Assembly (NCBI RefSeq): GCF_047302465.1
Contig: NZ_CP178621.1
Span: 3,906,001 to 3,970,000, forward strand
DNA length: 64,000 bases
Direction of reading: 5' to 3'
From: JACMRP01 sp047302465
GTDB taxonomy: Bacteria; Bdellovibrionota; Bdellovibrionia; Bdellovibrionales; Bdellovibrionaceae
Position 1 is the first letter of the stretch, and the number at the start of each line of letters is the position of its first letter. The position numbers and the translations under genes are program-made. Under the pieces are notes generated by a model. It worked only from the letters and a program-made list of their open reading frames with translations. It did not search any database and had not been told where the DNA came from. Below, one piece after another: positions 51,914 through 60,560 of the stretch.

Positions 51914-53144
51914 ATGTCTTTTGTATTTTAGGCACTTTCAAAACGAATTTCGTATTTGGAAATTTCGGATCCAGCTCGAGAGTCCCTCTATGGTCTTCAG
52001 CCAATCCTTTCGAAATACTTAAACCCAGACCTGTTCCTTCGTGAACCATCTTTGTAGTAAAGAAAGGGCGCATAATTTTGTCTTGCACAGACTTATCAAT
52101 GCCCTTCCCACTATCGATCACAGAAATCTTCCAATATAGGTTTTCTTCCGTGAGCTGAATCTCGATCCACTTTTCCTTCAGGTTACTGACTGCATCGAAA
52201 GAGTTGCTCAATAGATTGATGATGATCTGCTCAATTTGAATAGATCTGCACTCGGCCCAAGCTTGCCGGTGCTGATAAGTTTCACGCAGTTCTATTTTGT
52301 GCGGATGATACTTAAGGTGAATGAATGCGATCGCATTTGTAATCACCTGTCGCAGATCTTCTGCTTCAAAAGGATCTCGAGCTCCGTTATGTGATAGTGC
52401 TTTCATTCCCCGAATGATTTTGTCGATCCGTGAAACAGTATTTTCAATACTATCAAGATACTGCTTCCCCTTCGGTGAAATACCCTGAAACTGCTGAAGC
52501 AAACGCCGTAACAGCCCAACATTTCCATTAATAATCGTCAGCGGGTTATTGATCTCATGGGCGATCGAGGTTGCCATTTCACCGATAGAAGCTAACTTCG
52601 AACTTTGTAGCAGTTGTTGCTGCTGTTCATGAATCTTCTCGTAAGCGTCTTTATAGTTAATATTGGCTTTACGTAATTCCAGTTGATTGACGACTTGTCT
52701 GGACAGAGCCTCTAAGGCCTCAACCTCGAATGACGACATGGTACGAGCATGATCATCGATAATGCACAAAGCACCAATTGCGTGACCATCTGGAGTAATA
52801 AGAGGTGCTCCAGCATAAAATCGCACCTGAGATTCATTTTCGACAATCTCGTAATTTTTAAAACGAGAATCTTGAGTGGCATCTTTGACAATAATGGTTT
52901 TTTTGTCTTTCACCACCGAAGCACAGATGGAGGTAATCAACGGAGTTTCTAAATAGTCCAAGCCACGACTGGATTTAAACCATTGTCGGTTCTCTTCAAC
53001 CAGAGTCACGGCGGCCATTGGAGTTTTAAAAATCATCGAAGCCAGTCGGGTAATATCATCGTACGGGGGCTCCGGATCCGTATCTAATATTTTGTAGTCA
53101 TAAAGGGCACGAAGTCGCAGTTGTTCATCAGTTTTCAGTTTCAT
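51912..53144 (-). CDS. GAF-domain histidine kinase
   Basis: A 410-residue soluble sensor kinase. An N-terminal GAF domain (about 20-155; TLVEENRQWFKSSRGLDYLETP, SICASVVK) is joined by a coiled coil to HisKA, with the phospho-acceptor H196 in SIAHEINNPLTII, and to a HATPase domain (N314 in NLLSNSFDAV, DSGKGI, GTGLGLSISKGL). No membrane segment, so the signal is cytosolic. No response regulator lies next to it. GGAATTGAATACTC precedes the ATG. Divergent from the DoxX-like gene with a repeat-rich promoter region between. Confidence 0.93.
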   Translation of the reverse strand: MKLKTDEQLRLRALYDYKILDTDPEPPYDDITRLASMIFKTPMAAVTLVEENRQWFKSSRGLDYLETPLITSICASVVKDKKTIIVKDATQDSRFKNYEIVENESQVRFYAGAPLITPDGHAIGALCIIDDHARTMSSFEVEALEALSRQVVNQLELRKANINYKDAYEKIHEQQQQLLQSSKLASIGEMATSIAHEINNPLTIINGNVGLLRRLLQQFQGISPKGKQYLDSIENTVSRIDKIIRGMKALSHNGARDPFEAEDLRQVITNAIAFIHLKYHPHKIELRETYQHRQAWAECRSIQIEQIIINLLSNSFDAVSNLKEKWIEIQLTEENLYWKISVIDSGKGIDKSVQDKIMRPFFTTKMVHEGTGLGLSISKGLAEDHRGTLELDPKFPNTKFVLKVPKIQKT

Positions 53145-53234
53145 GAGTATTCAATTCCAGTGTTGCAGCATCAAGCAGTGTTCACATAGTTTATAAACAA
53201 AGTTAGTCTAATGTGTACACTTTTTTGGCCTCAA

Positions 53235-53288
53235 TACACCGTAGGTCCAGCCGGTGTTTTCGTTACACCTCAGAACATTTACGGTGTA
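53235..53288. repeat. Four ACACC/GGTGT half-sites upstream of DoxX-like gene
   Basis: TACACCGTA (53235-53243) and TACGGTGTA (53280-53288) are a perfect 9-bp inverted pair; between them lie CCGGTGT (53251-53257) and TTACACC (53263-53269). The alternating ACACC and GGTGT cores, 12-20 bp apart, look like a multimeric operator upstream of the gene at 53300. Confidence 0.5.
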
Positions 53289-53299
53289 AGAATAGTAAT

Positions 53300-53704
53300 A
53301 TGTTGGAATGGTTAGAAATTTTTTGTCGTTGGGTTTTAGGCCTGCAATTTTTATTTTGGGGCCTGAATGGCTTTTTTCATTGGCGTCCCATTCCGCCTTC
53401 CGCACAGCCTATAAATGATTTTACCGAAGCTTGTATTAAAACCAGATTCATCATGCCGACTGTAAAGATATTCGAAATCGCTTTCGGAGCTCTTTTGCTG
53501 ACCGGCAAAGCAACTATTGTGGCTTGGGCTGCATTAGCCCCCATCGTTTTTATTATTTCAGGTCTTCACCTGCTCTATAATAAAAAGTACTGGGAAGTTT
53601 TGCTTCCTATCACTTTGCCTTTTCTATTGATACTCGTCTTGAACTTTGAAAAATGGCAGAATTTACTTCTGCCAGAAAGCCTATTTCACAAAATCTTGGG
53701 CTGA
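53300..53704 (+). CDS. DoxX-like membrane protein
   Basis: A 134-residue inner-membrane protein with about four membrane segments. The opening LEIFCRWVLGLQFLFWGLNGFFHW and the central KIFEIAFGALLLTGK and SGLHLLYNKK patterns resemble small DoxX-family proteins. No enzymatic residue is recognised. ATG 53300 lies just after the repeat array; the frame is open to 53213 but the extra residues are Arg/Cys-rich and look non-coding. It overlaps the convergent PhnD-like gene by 24 bp. Confidence 0.55.
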   Translation: MLEWLEIFCRWVLGLQFLFWGLNGFFHWRPIPPSAQPINDFTEACIKTRFIMPTVKIFEIAFGALLLTGKATIVAWAALAPIVFIISGLHLLYNKKYWEVLLPITLPFLLILVLNFEKWQNLLLPESLFHKILG

Positions 53705-54574
53705 TTTTCCGATTTCCAAAAGCATTTTTTCAACCGATTCATAGTCTTTATGAGTGGCATCTTGAAAATCATCCATATAGTAAAGATCATACATGATCTT
53801 TCCACCCTGCTCGTCTTTCATCATTTTTTTAATAACTTCGACAATTGTTTTACGAAGCTCTGGTGGAAAATCTTTTCTAAAAACCACAGGGTCATTCGGA
53901 ATAGGGTCTGTCTTAGCAATGATGACCACTTTCTCAAATATATCTGGGTACTGGGTTAACAAAAGTTTGCGTGCATCCTGAGGAACGCCGTTATCTTCAG
54001 GTGTATGATAAGTCGCACCCGCATCTACGCGTTTTTGATATACCATTGTTACAACGCTATCGTGGCGACCCGCAAACACTACTTCTTTCGGACGAACTTT
54101 CTGATCTTTCAAAAGTTTTGTCGGAAGCACAAAGCCGGATCCTGAAGAAGGATCTACAAATGCGATTGTTTTACCTTCTAGTTCTCTAATACTCTTTGGT
54201 CCATCTTTGCGTGCAATGACTTGCCCCCAATAGACCTTGCGTCCCTTATGAACGCCTGTCAAAGCAGCCTCTGCACCATACTTCTCGTGTGCGAGAAGAT
54301 AGCCGAAGGTGTTCATAATCGCCATATCGGCACGTTTGGACCCCAGAGCCTCAATCACGGCGACAAAATTCACAGGGACTGTGACGTCAAATGGGAGACC
54401 CGTTTTTTCCTCAAGATAGGCTTCAAGCTTCTTGCCATTTTCCTGAAGGAGTTTTGTATCCTGACCAGGAACTAAGGAAATCTTAATAGGATTTTCTTTG
54501 GTACCGATTTCGGATTTGGAAGTGCAATGAGTTAGGGCAAGAACGCTCAATAAAACAAGTAAGATTTTTTTCAT
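53681..54574 (-). CDS. PhnD/PtxB-like binding lipoprotein
   Basis: A 297-residue periplasmic binding protein of the phosphate/phosphonate family. It has a lipobox (LTHC, Cys 17) and the PhnD pattern: ISLVPGQDTKLL, GSKRADMAIMNTFGYLLAHEKYGAEA, KTIAFVDPSSGSGFVLPTKLL and AGATYHTPEDNGVP. No permease or ATPase of a phn system lies near it; such lone proteins often bind other oxyanions or act as sensors. ATG 54574 has a weak ribosome site; the frame is open to 54664. It follows the LamG lipoprotein gene by 13 bp, so probably shares its transcript. Confidence 0.82.
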   Translation of the reverse strand: MKKILLVLLSVLALTHCTSKSEIGTKENPIKISLVPGQDTKLLQENGKKLEAYLEEKTGLPFDVTVPVNFVAVIEALGSKRADMAIMNTFGYLLAHEKYGAEAALTGVHKGRKVYWGQVIARKDGPKSIRELEGKTIAFVDPSSGSGFVLPTKLLKDQKVRPKEVVFAGRHDSVVTMVYQKRVDAGATYHTPEDNGVPQDARKLLLTQYPDIFEKVVIIAKTDPIPNDPVVFRKDFPPELRKTIVEVIKKMMKDEQGGKIMYDLYYMDDFQDATHKDYESVEKMLLEIGKSAQDFVK

Positions 54575-54587
54575 AGATGATTTCGAG

Positions 54588-55358
54588 TTAGAGCTTTTGT
54601 CGTTGGTAGATGGTTTGTACATCGGAATCCGACAAGACACTACTCCAAATTGCAACTTCGTCAATATTTCCTAGAAAAAAATCTACAGCATTCGGTGCAT
54701 TCTCTGTTCCACCGGCGCCCAGATACAAGGGTTGCGTCGTATTGGCCATATAAGCGGTTAAAAGCGAGGCCTGCAAAGCTCCATTTTGATAGAGACGCAC
54801 GTAGGTCCCATCATAAGTAAATACGATATGAGTCCACGTACTCTGTAAAAGCGTTACTCCGATGGCTACTCCCCAGTCGTCGAAGTTTCCTTTGCCAATG
54901 CGGATTTCCGGTTGCCCACTAGAATTCACATAGAAAGCATAACCCTTTGCCACTGGCGCATCTCGGGACGAGATCGGAGAGCGGTTCACGCCAAAACTAG
55001 GGACGAATAACCAAAGTGACACCGAAAAAAGATTGAGATTATTGTTATTATTATAAGGAACCTGCACACGATCATCCACGCCGTCGAAATGCAAAGCAAA
55101 TGAGACAGGCCCCGAGATAGAACTCATTCCAAGATTATTTGGATTTCTAATAGTGCCATTATCACCAATATCTGCGAGCAGTATAGATCCATCAGAAAAA
55201 AATGAAGATGTCATAGTCCAATAGCCTACGATGCTAGTGTATTGAGGAGTCCATGAACTATTAAAGGCTTTAGTCGTAGAGGATGAATCTGAAGAATCGT
55301 CACTACTGCAACGACAGAACGTAAATATCAGCACTACGAGAAGAAGGATCTTTCTCAT
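54588..55358 (-). CDS. LamG-domain lipoprotein
   Basis: A 256-residue lipoprotein with lipobox ending at C17 (TFCRC) and a Ser/Asp-rich linker, then a concanavalin-like LamG domain (about 85-250): HFDGVDDRVQVP, VSLWLFVPS, WTHIVFTYDGTYVRLYQNG, LGNIDEVAIWSSVLSDSDVQTIY, the classic strand set and the DEV-x-W end. These domains bind glycans or proteins. It leads a two-gene unit with the PhnD-like lipoprotein. The ATG has only a weak ribosome site. Confidence 0.85.
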   Translation of the reverse strand: MRKILLLVVLIFTFCRCSSDDSSDSSSTTKAFNSSWTPQYTSIVGYWTMTSSFFSDGSILLADIGDNGTIRNPNNLGMSSISGPVSFALHFDGVDDRVQVPYNNNNNLNLFSVSLWLFVPSFGVNRSPISSRDAPVAKGYAFYVNSSGQPEIRIGKGNFDDWGVAIGVTLLQSTWTHIVFTYDGTYVRLYQNGALQASLLTAYMANTTQPLYLGAGGTENAPNAVDFFLGNIDEVAIWSSVLSDSDVQTIYQRQKL

Positions 55359-55376
55359 AGAGCTGTTTATATCATA

Positions 55377-56135
55377 CTAGTCGACCTTAACGGCCTTCTC
55401 TTCGTTGGAATTTTTAAGACGTTTCGAAAGAGTTTTTAGTAATGCCTTGGACCAAGCTGGTTTCGAAAAGAGAACAGCATCCAAACTCTCGGCAGGAATC
55501 TCGATAAGTTCACAATCTGTTACACTTATCACATTGGCAGAACGGGCCTCTCCGTTGATATATGCCATTTCGCCGACAAACTCGCCGGGAAAGATATTCC
55601 CGAGAACGATCTCGTTTTCTCCGTCTTGTTTATAAGCCTTGAGCTCACCATTCTTCAAAATGTAGACGAAATCTGCCTTGTCACCTTCTTTGATCAAATG
55701 CTCTTCCGGAGACAAAAAGCGTAAGTGATAGATCGACTTATCTTCGTGAGAAACCCAATTCAAAGCACGTGTCACATGACTGTTAAATACACTCACTTTG
55801 CCAGTCCCTGACAAGAACTGAACTTGTCCAGTCACCATTTCATCAATGAAAGCTTGTTCTTCACCTTCAGGGGACAAAATAATAACTGCGACTCGGTCTT
55901 TTCTTAAAAGAAGTTTTTTTGTCAGTTCGTAGGCACTCAACTTTTGAATTTGGTGATCCACGACGACAACATGTGGAGGCACATTTTCACTTTTACGAAG
56001 GGCTTCAATACCATCCATTGCGGTAAAAACAGTGGTGTTAGACACATGGTTTTTTATGACGTCTTCAAGCTGACTGTTGAGCTCCAGACTAGGTGTTGCT
56101 ACTAAGAAGATTCTCTTGTTTTCAAGGTCTGCCAT
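55377..56135 (-). CDS. Receiver-like plus cyclic-nucleotide-binding domain protein A
   Basis: A 252-residue cytoplasmic protein. The N-terminal receiver-like domain (about 5-125) keeps an Asp at the phospho-acceptor position (D60 in VVVVDHQIQ) but lacks the acidic pair that binds magnesium (IFLVATPS), so phosphorylation is doubtful. The C-terminal half (about 135-245) is a cNMP-binding domain: FLSPEEHLIKEGDKADFVYILKNGELKAY and IFPGEFVGEMAYINGEARSANV. There is no DNA-binding domain. It has a paralog at 60550-61299 with the same layout and near-identical C-terminal ends. The ATG is weak. Confidence 0.88.
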   Translation of the reverse strand: MADLENKRIFLVATPSLELNSQLEDVIKNHVSNTTVFTAMDGIEALRKSENVPPHVVVVDHQIQKLSAYELTKKLLLRKDRVAVIILSPEGEEQAFIDEMVTGQVQFLSGTGKVSVFNSHVTRALNWVSHEDKSIYHLRFLSPEEHLIKEGDKADFVYILKNGELKAYKQDGENEIVLGNIFPGEFVGEMAYINGEARSANVISVTDCELIEIPAESLDAVLFSKPAWSKALLKTLSKRLKNSNEEKAVKVD

Positions 56136-56297
56136 GAATCCATGCTATTGCAAGAAATACGAATAGAAAACACAATTTGTGCAGACTTAGACCCGCAAAT
56201 GTTCGATCCAAAATCGCAATACATTTCTGATTTCGCCCCAAAACGAGGCAGAAATCGGCTCATCTTAGTTCTCGAAAAAGATCCAGAAAGTGCCGAT

Positions 56298-57077
56298 ATG
56301 TTAGTCATGACGACGATGAAAAAACGCATTGGTTTATTTTTCATTTTAGCAGGCTGGGGAGTTCTACTCCTCTTGTTTCAAAACATGACACTCGTCGAGT
56401 TTTCGACGTTAAACCTCCCTGTAGTGGACGAGGATGCGCGGCAGGACCAGGCTCGGGAGCTCCTGGGTGGCCTCTATAAGGGAAGCTTTGCCCAAAAATT
56501 CGAGGGCGAGCAGTACCTAAACTATCTTGTGTATAAGAAGATAGAAGGTTCCATGTCTGCGGAGTGGAAACGCTATATCCCCGAAATCACCCAGACCTTG
56601 ATTTCGGAAAGCCAAAAGTATGAATTGGACCCTATTTTCGTGCTGGCCGTAATCCAGACAGAAAGTAACTTTAATACAAGAGCAAAGGGTACGTCCGGAG
56701 AAATCGGGTTGATGCAAATTCTGCCCAAGACCGGAGAATGGATTGCCAAAAAGTACAAGATGCCTTGGAACGGCGACAACTCGCTCTATGATCCCCTCAC
56801 TAATATTCGTATTGGGGTTGTTTATTTTGCCCATCTTCGTAATGAGTTTGAAAGCCGGGCTTATCAGTATCTCCCGGCATACAATATGGGCCCATCTAAT
56901 ATGCGTAAGGTAACTCGTACCATCGGGAGCGTTTCCCCCGATGGAAAAGTTATGAAGCGCGAATACGCGATGCGAGTGATGAAGAACTATACCAACATCT
57001 ACGAGCAGATGATGGTGAAGCAACGTGAACTCATCCGCTACGCTCAGACTGAAGATGGTGTGAAACTCTCGCGCTAG
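56298..57077 (+). CDS. Membrane-anchored lytic transglycosylase
   Basis: A 259-residue inner-membrane-anchored peptidoglycan lyase. One membrane segment (about 8-28) follows a basic MKKR start, then a Slt-type domain with catalytic E122 in VIQTESNFN, GEIGLMQILP and YLPAYNMGPSNMRKV. It cleaves glycan strands with formation of anhydro-muramic ends. The frame is open back to 56142, but that stretch must hold the promoter of the divergent gene at 56135, so I start at ATG 56298, where AGAAAG is upstream; ATG 56316 is also possible. It overlaps the convergent DUF1254 gene by 4 bp. Confidence 0.85.
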   Translation: MLVMTTMKKRIGLFFILAGWGVLLLLFQNMTLVEFSTLNLPVVDEDARQDQARELLGGLYKGSFAQKFEGEQYLNYLVYKKIEGSMSAEWKRYIPEITQTLISESQKYELDPIFVLAVIQTESNFNTRAKGTSGEIGLMQILPKTGEWIAKKYKMPWNGDNSLYDPLTNIRIGVVYFAHLRNEFESRAYQYLPAYNMGPSNMRKVTRTIGSVSPDGKVMKREYAMRVMKNYTNIYEQMMVKQRELIRYAQTEDGVKLSR

Positions 57078-58507
57078 TACGAAGCCATTCTGCTTTGTTG
57101 TACACGCTCCACTGCTGGAGGCAACCACCGTGCCTCCAGAACTTCTTGTTTCGGCCAATACATTTTCAGAGTCAGCTGATAGTTGCCAGGTTTAGAGGGC
57201 AACCAGTTAGACTCTTTGTCTTTTCCCGGTGAGGTCGGTTGCATATAGATCGTAATAGACCCGTCCGGGTTGGTTTTCAGTGAGCTGTATTGCCCGATGG
57301 TGTAGCGACGATATCTATTGCCGGCGAAAGCTATATCCGGCAACTGGTACATCGTTAAAGACCAAAACGCATTTACCGGTGGCAGCTGATCCTTCTTAAA
57401 AGTCACCTTATAGCTGTTTTCGCCCATCAACTGCTGGCCCATATTGTCTTCGTAGGCCACTGGAAATATAGCGTCTTGAGGCGGTAAGAATCCTAACCCC
57501 ATATAGGCTTCGTAAGCTCGTCTTTCATAGTCGACACCGAACTCTGTTCTTTCTACAGAAACAGTCCATCCATTTACCAAACGCCCTCGCGGAGTAAATG
57601 ACCCCCTATGAGTCAGTATGTAGCTTCTGGCATTGCGAATGCTGGTATTCAAAGCTGCCTGAGTTTCTGCAGGCAAATCTGAAAATTTAAAGTTCTTCGT
57701 CGGTATAATATTTAACTTACTAAGGCGTTCCATCAATGGTGTGTCTATTTCAGATGGAGGATTGTCCACCATCAAAGCACAAAGCGTGCGATAGTAAGTT
57801 TCGGCATTCATGTTAAACACTAAATCTCTGGGCTGCTGCTTAAGATCGAGTGTTGTATCTACATTCACTGTCGTTGCAGCTCGTGCACTTTTTCCCCACT
57901 GACTTAATGGCGTTACTCTCAGACCATCTTGAAAATTTCTTAATGCCTGAACATCCTTTCCAGCATTGGCATATAGTCGAATGGGCAACCACACCAAATT
58001 GGTACTCGAGCGCAGTGGCTTCATGCCCTTCGGAGTACTTCCGCGCCACTGCGGGCCTGAAATCAAATAAGTTTGCTTCTCATTGCCGTTAACTCGTGTC
58101 CCCACAACGCCAAAAATTTCGGTCCATCCTTGGATGAAACCACCGACGTAATATTTGTGCGAAGCTATCGCGGGAATTGAAAGCACGACAGGATCATTCG
58201 CCAAATTTAACCACGCATAAGAATAGATCATATCGTTATCTAAACTGGCGAGATCTTTAAAACGTGCATCTCCAGTTTTTCGAGTATGATAGAACTGATA
58301 CATAGGAAGTTTGCTCTGTTGCGGAGAGCTTCGCGATGTGGCCGCGACATATTTACCTGCTGTATCCATTAACACCAATGGATATCCGAATGAAAAAGCG
58401 TCTCTTGCCAATTGATCTAGTTGTGCTTGTTGGCGTGCTTGGCGATTGCAAGAACTCAAACCCAAAGCAAAAGCTGCCGTCAGAAAAAACAGTCCAAAAT
58501 ATTTCAT
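57074..58507 (-). CDS. DUF1254/DUF1214 lipoprotein
   Basis: A 477-residue lipoprotein (lipobox LSSC, Cys 20). Residues about 40-250 match DUF1254 (DAFSFGYPLVLM, LDNDMIYSYAWLNLANDPVVLSIP, YVGGFIQGWTEIFGVVGTR) and the last third DUF1214 (VNAFWSLTMYQLPD, NPDGSITIYMQPTSPG). The domain pair is widespread but uncharacterised; some members are thought to bind lipids or sit in the periplasm. GGGAGGTCCT precedes ATG 58507; an upstream extension to 58579 is rejected. Confidence 0.88.
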   Translation of the reverse strand: MKYFGLFFLTAAFALGLSSCNRQARQQAQLDQLARDAFSFGYPLVLMDTAGKYVAATSRSSPQQSKLPMYQFYHTRKTGDARFKDLASLDNDMIYSYAWLNLANDPVVLSIPAIASHKYYVGGFIQGWTEIFGVVGTRVNGNEKQTYLISGPQWRGSTPKGMKPLRSSTNLVWLPIRLYANAGKDVQALRNFQDGLRVTPLSQWGKSARAATTVNVDTTLDLKQQPRDLVFNMNAETYYRTLCALMVDNPPSEIDTPLMERLSKLNIIPTKNFKFSDLPAETQAALNTSIRNARSYILTHRGSFTPRGRLVNGWTVSVERTEFGVDYERRAYEAYMGLGFLPPQDAIFPVAYEDNMGQQLMGENSYKVTFKKDQLPPVNAFWSLTMYQLPDIAFAGNRYRRYTIGQYSSLKTNPDGSITIYMQPTSPGKDKESNWLPSKPGNYQLTLKMYWPKQEVLEARWLPPAVERVQQSRMASY

Positions 58508-58671
58508 AGGACCTCCCGCTTGTTTATTGTAGAAGCCCCCCTTTACGCTTTTGGTCGGATCTGTTGACAAGTTCGACACAAGTTTTTCGTGAAAACGTCC
58601 TAAATGCTTATAAATACTCTTAAACTCGGTACGGGATTTGGAGTGTACAGATCCTATTACGGAGGTTCTCT

Positions 58672-60069
58672 ATGCGTCCATTTAAGCGTTCTTTCCTAAG
58701 TTTGACTTTGTCAGCGGCGACTCTCCTGCTGACGGCGTGTGGAGCTCAACTTCCCTCCGATCTAAACCGCGATCGCGACCATGAACATGAAGAAGATTTC
58801 TATATGGCTTCTGTAGAGGATCAGGATCCTTCGACGGACCCAAATCGCAGCAAGCTCGGTTACTTCTTTTTGGTCGAGCAATTCAATGTGGGTGCGAATT
58901 CCTCGATGCTGAAGGCGATCAAAAATAATCCTCCTGGCGGAATTCTATTCTGGAATGGTAACTCTGCAGACGCTTCCGCTGTTCGTGAATCAGTCCGAGC
59001 TTATTCTGCGCAGGCTGAGTCCATGAAACTTAAACCTCTTTTGTTCTCGACTGACTACGAAGGGGGTGCTCTTAACAAAACTCCTTCAGGGTCTTCTGTT
59101 CCTGGTGTTCAACGTTTTACAAAAGGATTCTCAGCGTTAGCTCACCCACGCTGGTTGGGTGTTTCCGTTCAAGACTACGACATGGAGCTTTGTGGTTTGC
59201 ATGGCAAGATCATGGCTGAAGAACTTAAATCTGTCGGTATCAACTATCCCCTATCGGTTGTAAGTGATCTTGCGACTCAGGCACTAACATCAGTGCGTGC
59301 GATTTCTAAAAACTCTGAAGACGCTAGCCGTTGTGTTACTAAAATTCTAGAAGAATTTGTCAAAACGAAAGACGTGATCTTCGTGACCAAACACTTCCCT
59401 GGTCTTGGCTTGACGAAAGGGGATACTCACGATGGAACTGTCACCGCAGCAACGACCGACGAAGCAACCCTGCAAGAACATTTAAAGCCATTCATTGATC
59501 TAGTTACATTTTCAAAAGCTAAAAAATCTGAGGGCCTACTCAGCGTAATGACGACTCATGCAAAATTCATGGCTTATGACGATGAGAACCTAACAACCGA
59601 ATCGCCAAAAACCATCAACGGCCTTCTTAAAAAGAGAATGGAATTTACAGGCCTTGTGGTCAGTGATGCTATGTGGATGGGTGAATACGGCAATATGAAG
59701 AGTGCCCAATTAATGCCTGTGTATTTGAACAGCTTCCTTTCTGGCATCGATTTACTGATGATTCCAGGCGCTCGCTTCGCAGAGTCCATCAATTATTTCC
59801 GCAAAGTCTATGACGGAACATTGAGTGAAGAAGAAAAAAACCAACTGACGAAACGCACTGGCAAGAGCTGGGAAGACACTCATAAAAAATTCATGGAGCG
59901 CATCACCGAAAGTTTGGCTGCCCATGACCGCGCACGTGGCGCGATCAAAGCTCCTCATACTTACTTGAGTTCTCAGGCACCAACAAACCTGACGGCAGAA
60001 TCGCGCACCCGTTACAATCAAATCTTGAGTGAACTCTCAATTCGAGGTAATTCTTTAAAGAAGAATTAG
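58672..60069 (+). CDS. NagZ-like glycoside hydrolase family 3 lipoprotein
   Basis: A 465-residue lipoprotein with lipobox LTAC (Cys 23). The GH3 catalytic domain has KHFPG (240-244), DTH (251-253) supplying the His/Asp general acid pair of NagZ, and VVSDAMWMG with nucleophile D332. NagZ removes N-acetylglucosamine from muropeptides, and is normally cytosolic; here export to the envelope is indicated. The first 60 mature residues are Asp/Glu/His-rich. Residues around the usual NVNFAPVLD stretch are altered, so substrate preference may differ. A GGAGG box precedes the ATG. Confidence 0.87.
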   Translation: MRPFKRSFLSLTLSAATLLLTACGAQLPSDLNRDRDHEHEEDFYMASVEDQDPSTDPNRSKLGYFFLVEQFNVGANSSMLKAIKNNPPGGILFWNGNSADASAVRESVRAYSAQAESMKLKPLLFSTDYEGGALNKTPSGSSVPGVQRFTKGFSALAHPRWLGVSVQDYDMELCGLHGKIMAEELKSVGINYPLSVVSDLATQALTSVRAISKNSEDASRCVTKILEEFVKTKDVIFVTKHFPGLGLTKGDTHDGTVTAATTDEATLQEHLKPFIDLVTFSKAKKSEGLLSVMTTHAKFMAYDDENLTTESPKTINGLLKKRMEFTGLVVSDAMWMGEYGNMKSAQLMPVYLNSFLSGIDLLMIPGARFAESINYFRKVYDGTLSEEEKNQLTKRTGKSWEDTHKKFMERITESLAAHDRARGAIKAPHTYLSSQAPTNLTAESRTRYNQILSELSIRGNSLKKN

Positions 60070-60080
60070 AAGAGGTTGCT

Positions 60081-60560
60081 TTGGATAAGAAAAAACTCAT
60101 TGCTCAGATTCGTGCAGATTTGGAAAAAGATCTTTTGGTCTTAAAAGAGGCTGAACGTGTGACTCGTGAAGCTGCCACTCACGAAGAAAGCAAGCCCGAG
60201 AACGAATATGATACCCGGGCCTTAGAAGCGTCTTACTTAGCAGGCGCTCAATCTAAACGTATCACTGACACTGAAGAGCTTTTAGTGCTCTTCAAGCATG
60301 TCGAGCCCAAAAGCTTCGGTCCCAACGATGTTATATCAGCAACAGCTTTGGTAGAAGCCGAGCTCAATGGCAAACGCAGTTATTTCTTTGTGATGTCCAA
60401 AGGTGGCGGGATCAATCTTACTTTTGAAGGAAAAAAAATTCAGGTCATCACTCCAAGCAGCCCTTTAGGCGAAGCGATGTTAGGCCTTCGTGTCGACGAC
60501 ACGGCTTTAATTGAAAATGGTCCTCAGGTCCTTGAGTACGATATAATCTCTATCCAGTAA
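60081..60560 (+). CDS. GreA/GreB-like transcription factor
   Basis: A 159-residue cytoplasmic protein. The N-terminal half is an acidic coiled coil (KKLIAQIRADLEKDLLVLKEAERVTREAATHEE) with an acidic segment ENEYDTRALEASYLAGAQSKR that matches GreA/GreB-like proteins, and the C-terminal half is the GreA/B FKBP-like fold. Gre factors rescue backtracked RNA polymerase by stimulating transcript cleavage. Exact subfamily unknown. The start is TTG 60081, behind AGAGGTTGCT. It ends 11 bp inside the convergent receiver-cNMP gene. Confidence 0.85.
   Translation: MDKKKLIAQIRADLEKDLLVLKEAERVTREAATHEESKPENEYDTRALEASYLAGAQSKRITDTEELLVLFKHVEPKSFGPNDVISATALVEAELNGKRSYFFVMSKGGGINLTFEGKKIQVITPSSPLGEAMLGLRVDDTALIENGPQVLEYDIISIQ

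Noticed and set aside
53213..53299. N-terminal extension of the DoxX-like gene
   Set aside because: It would run through the repeat array and encode Arg/Cys-rich residues with no ribosome site.
56142..56297. 52-codon N-terminal extension of the lytic transglycosylase
   Set aside because: It occupies the space needed for the divergent promoter and places a charged cytosolic tail before the membrane anchor without a ribosome site; not fully excluded.
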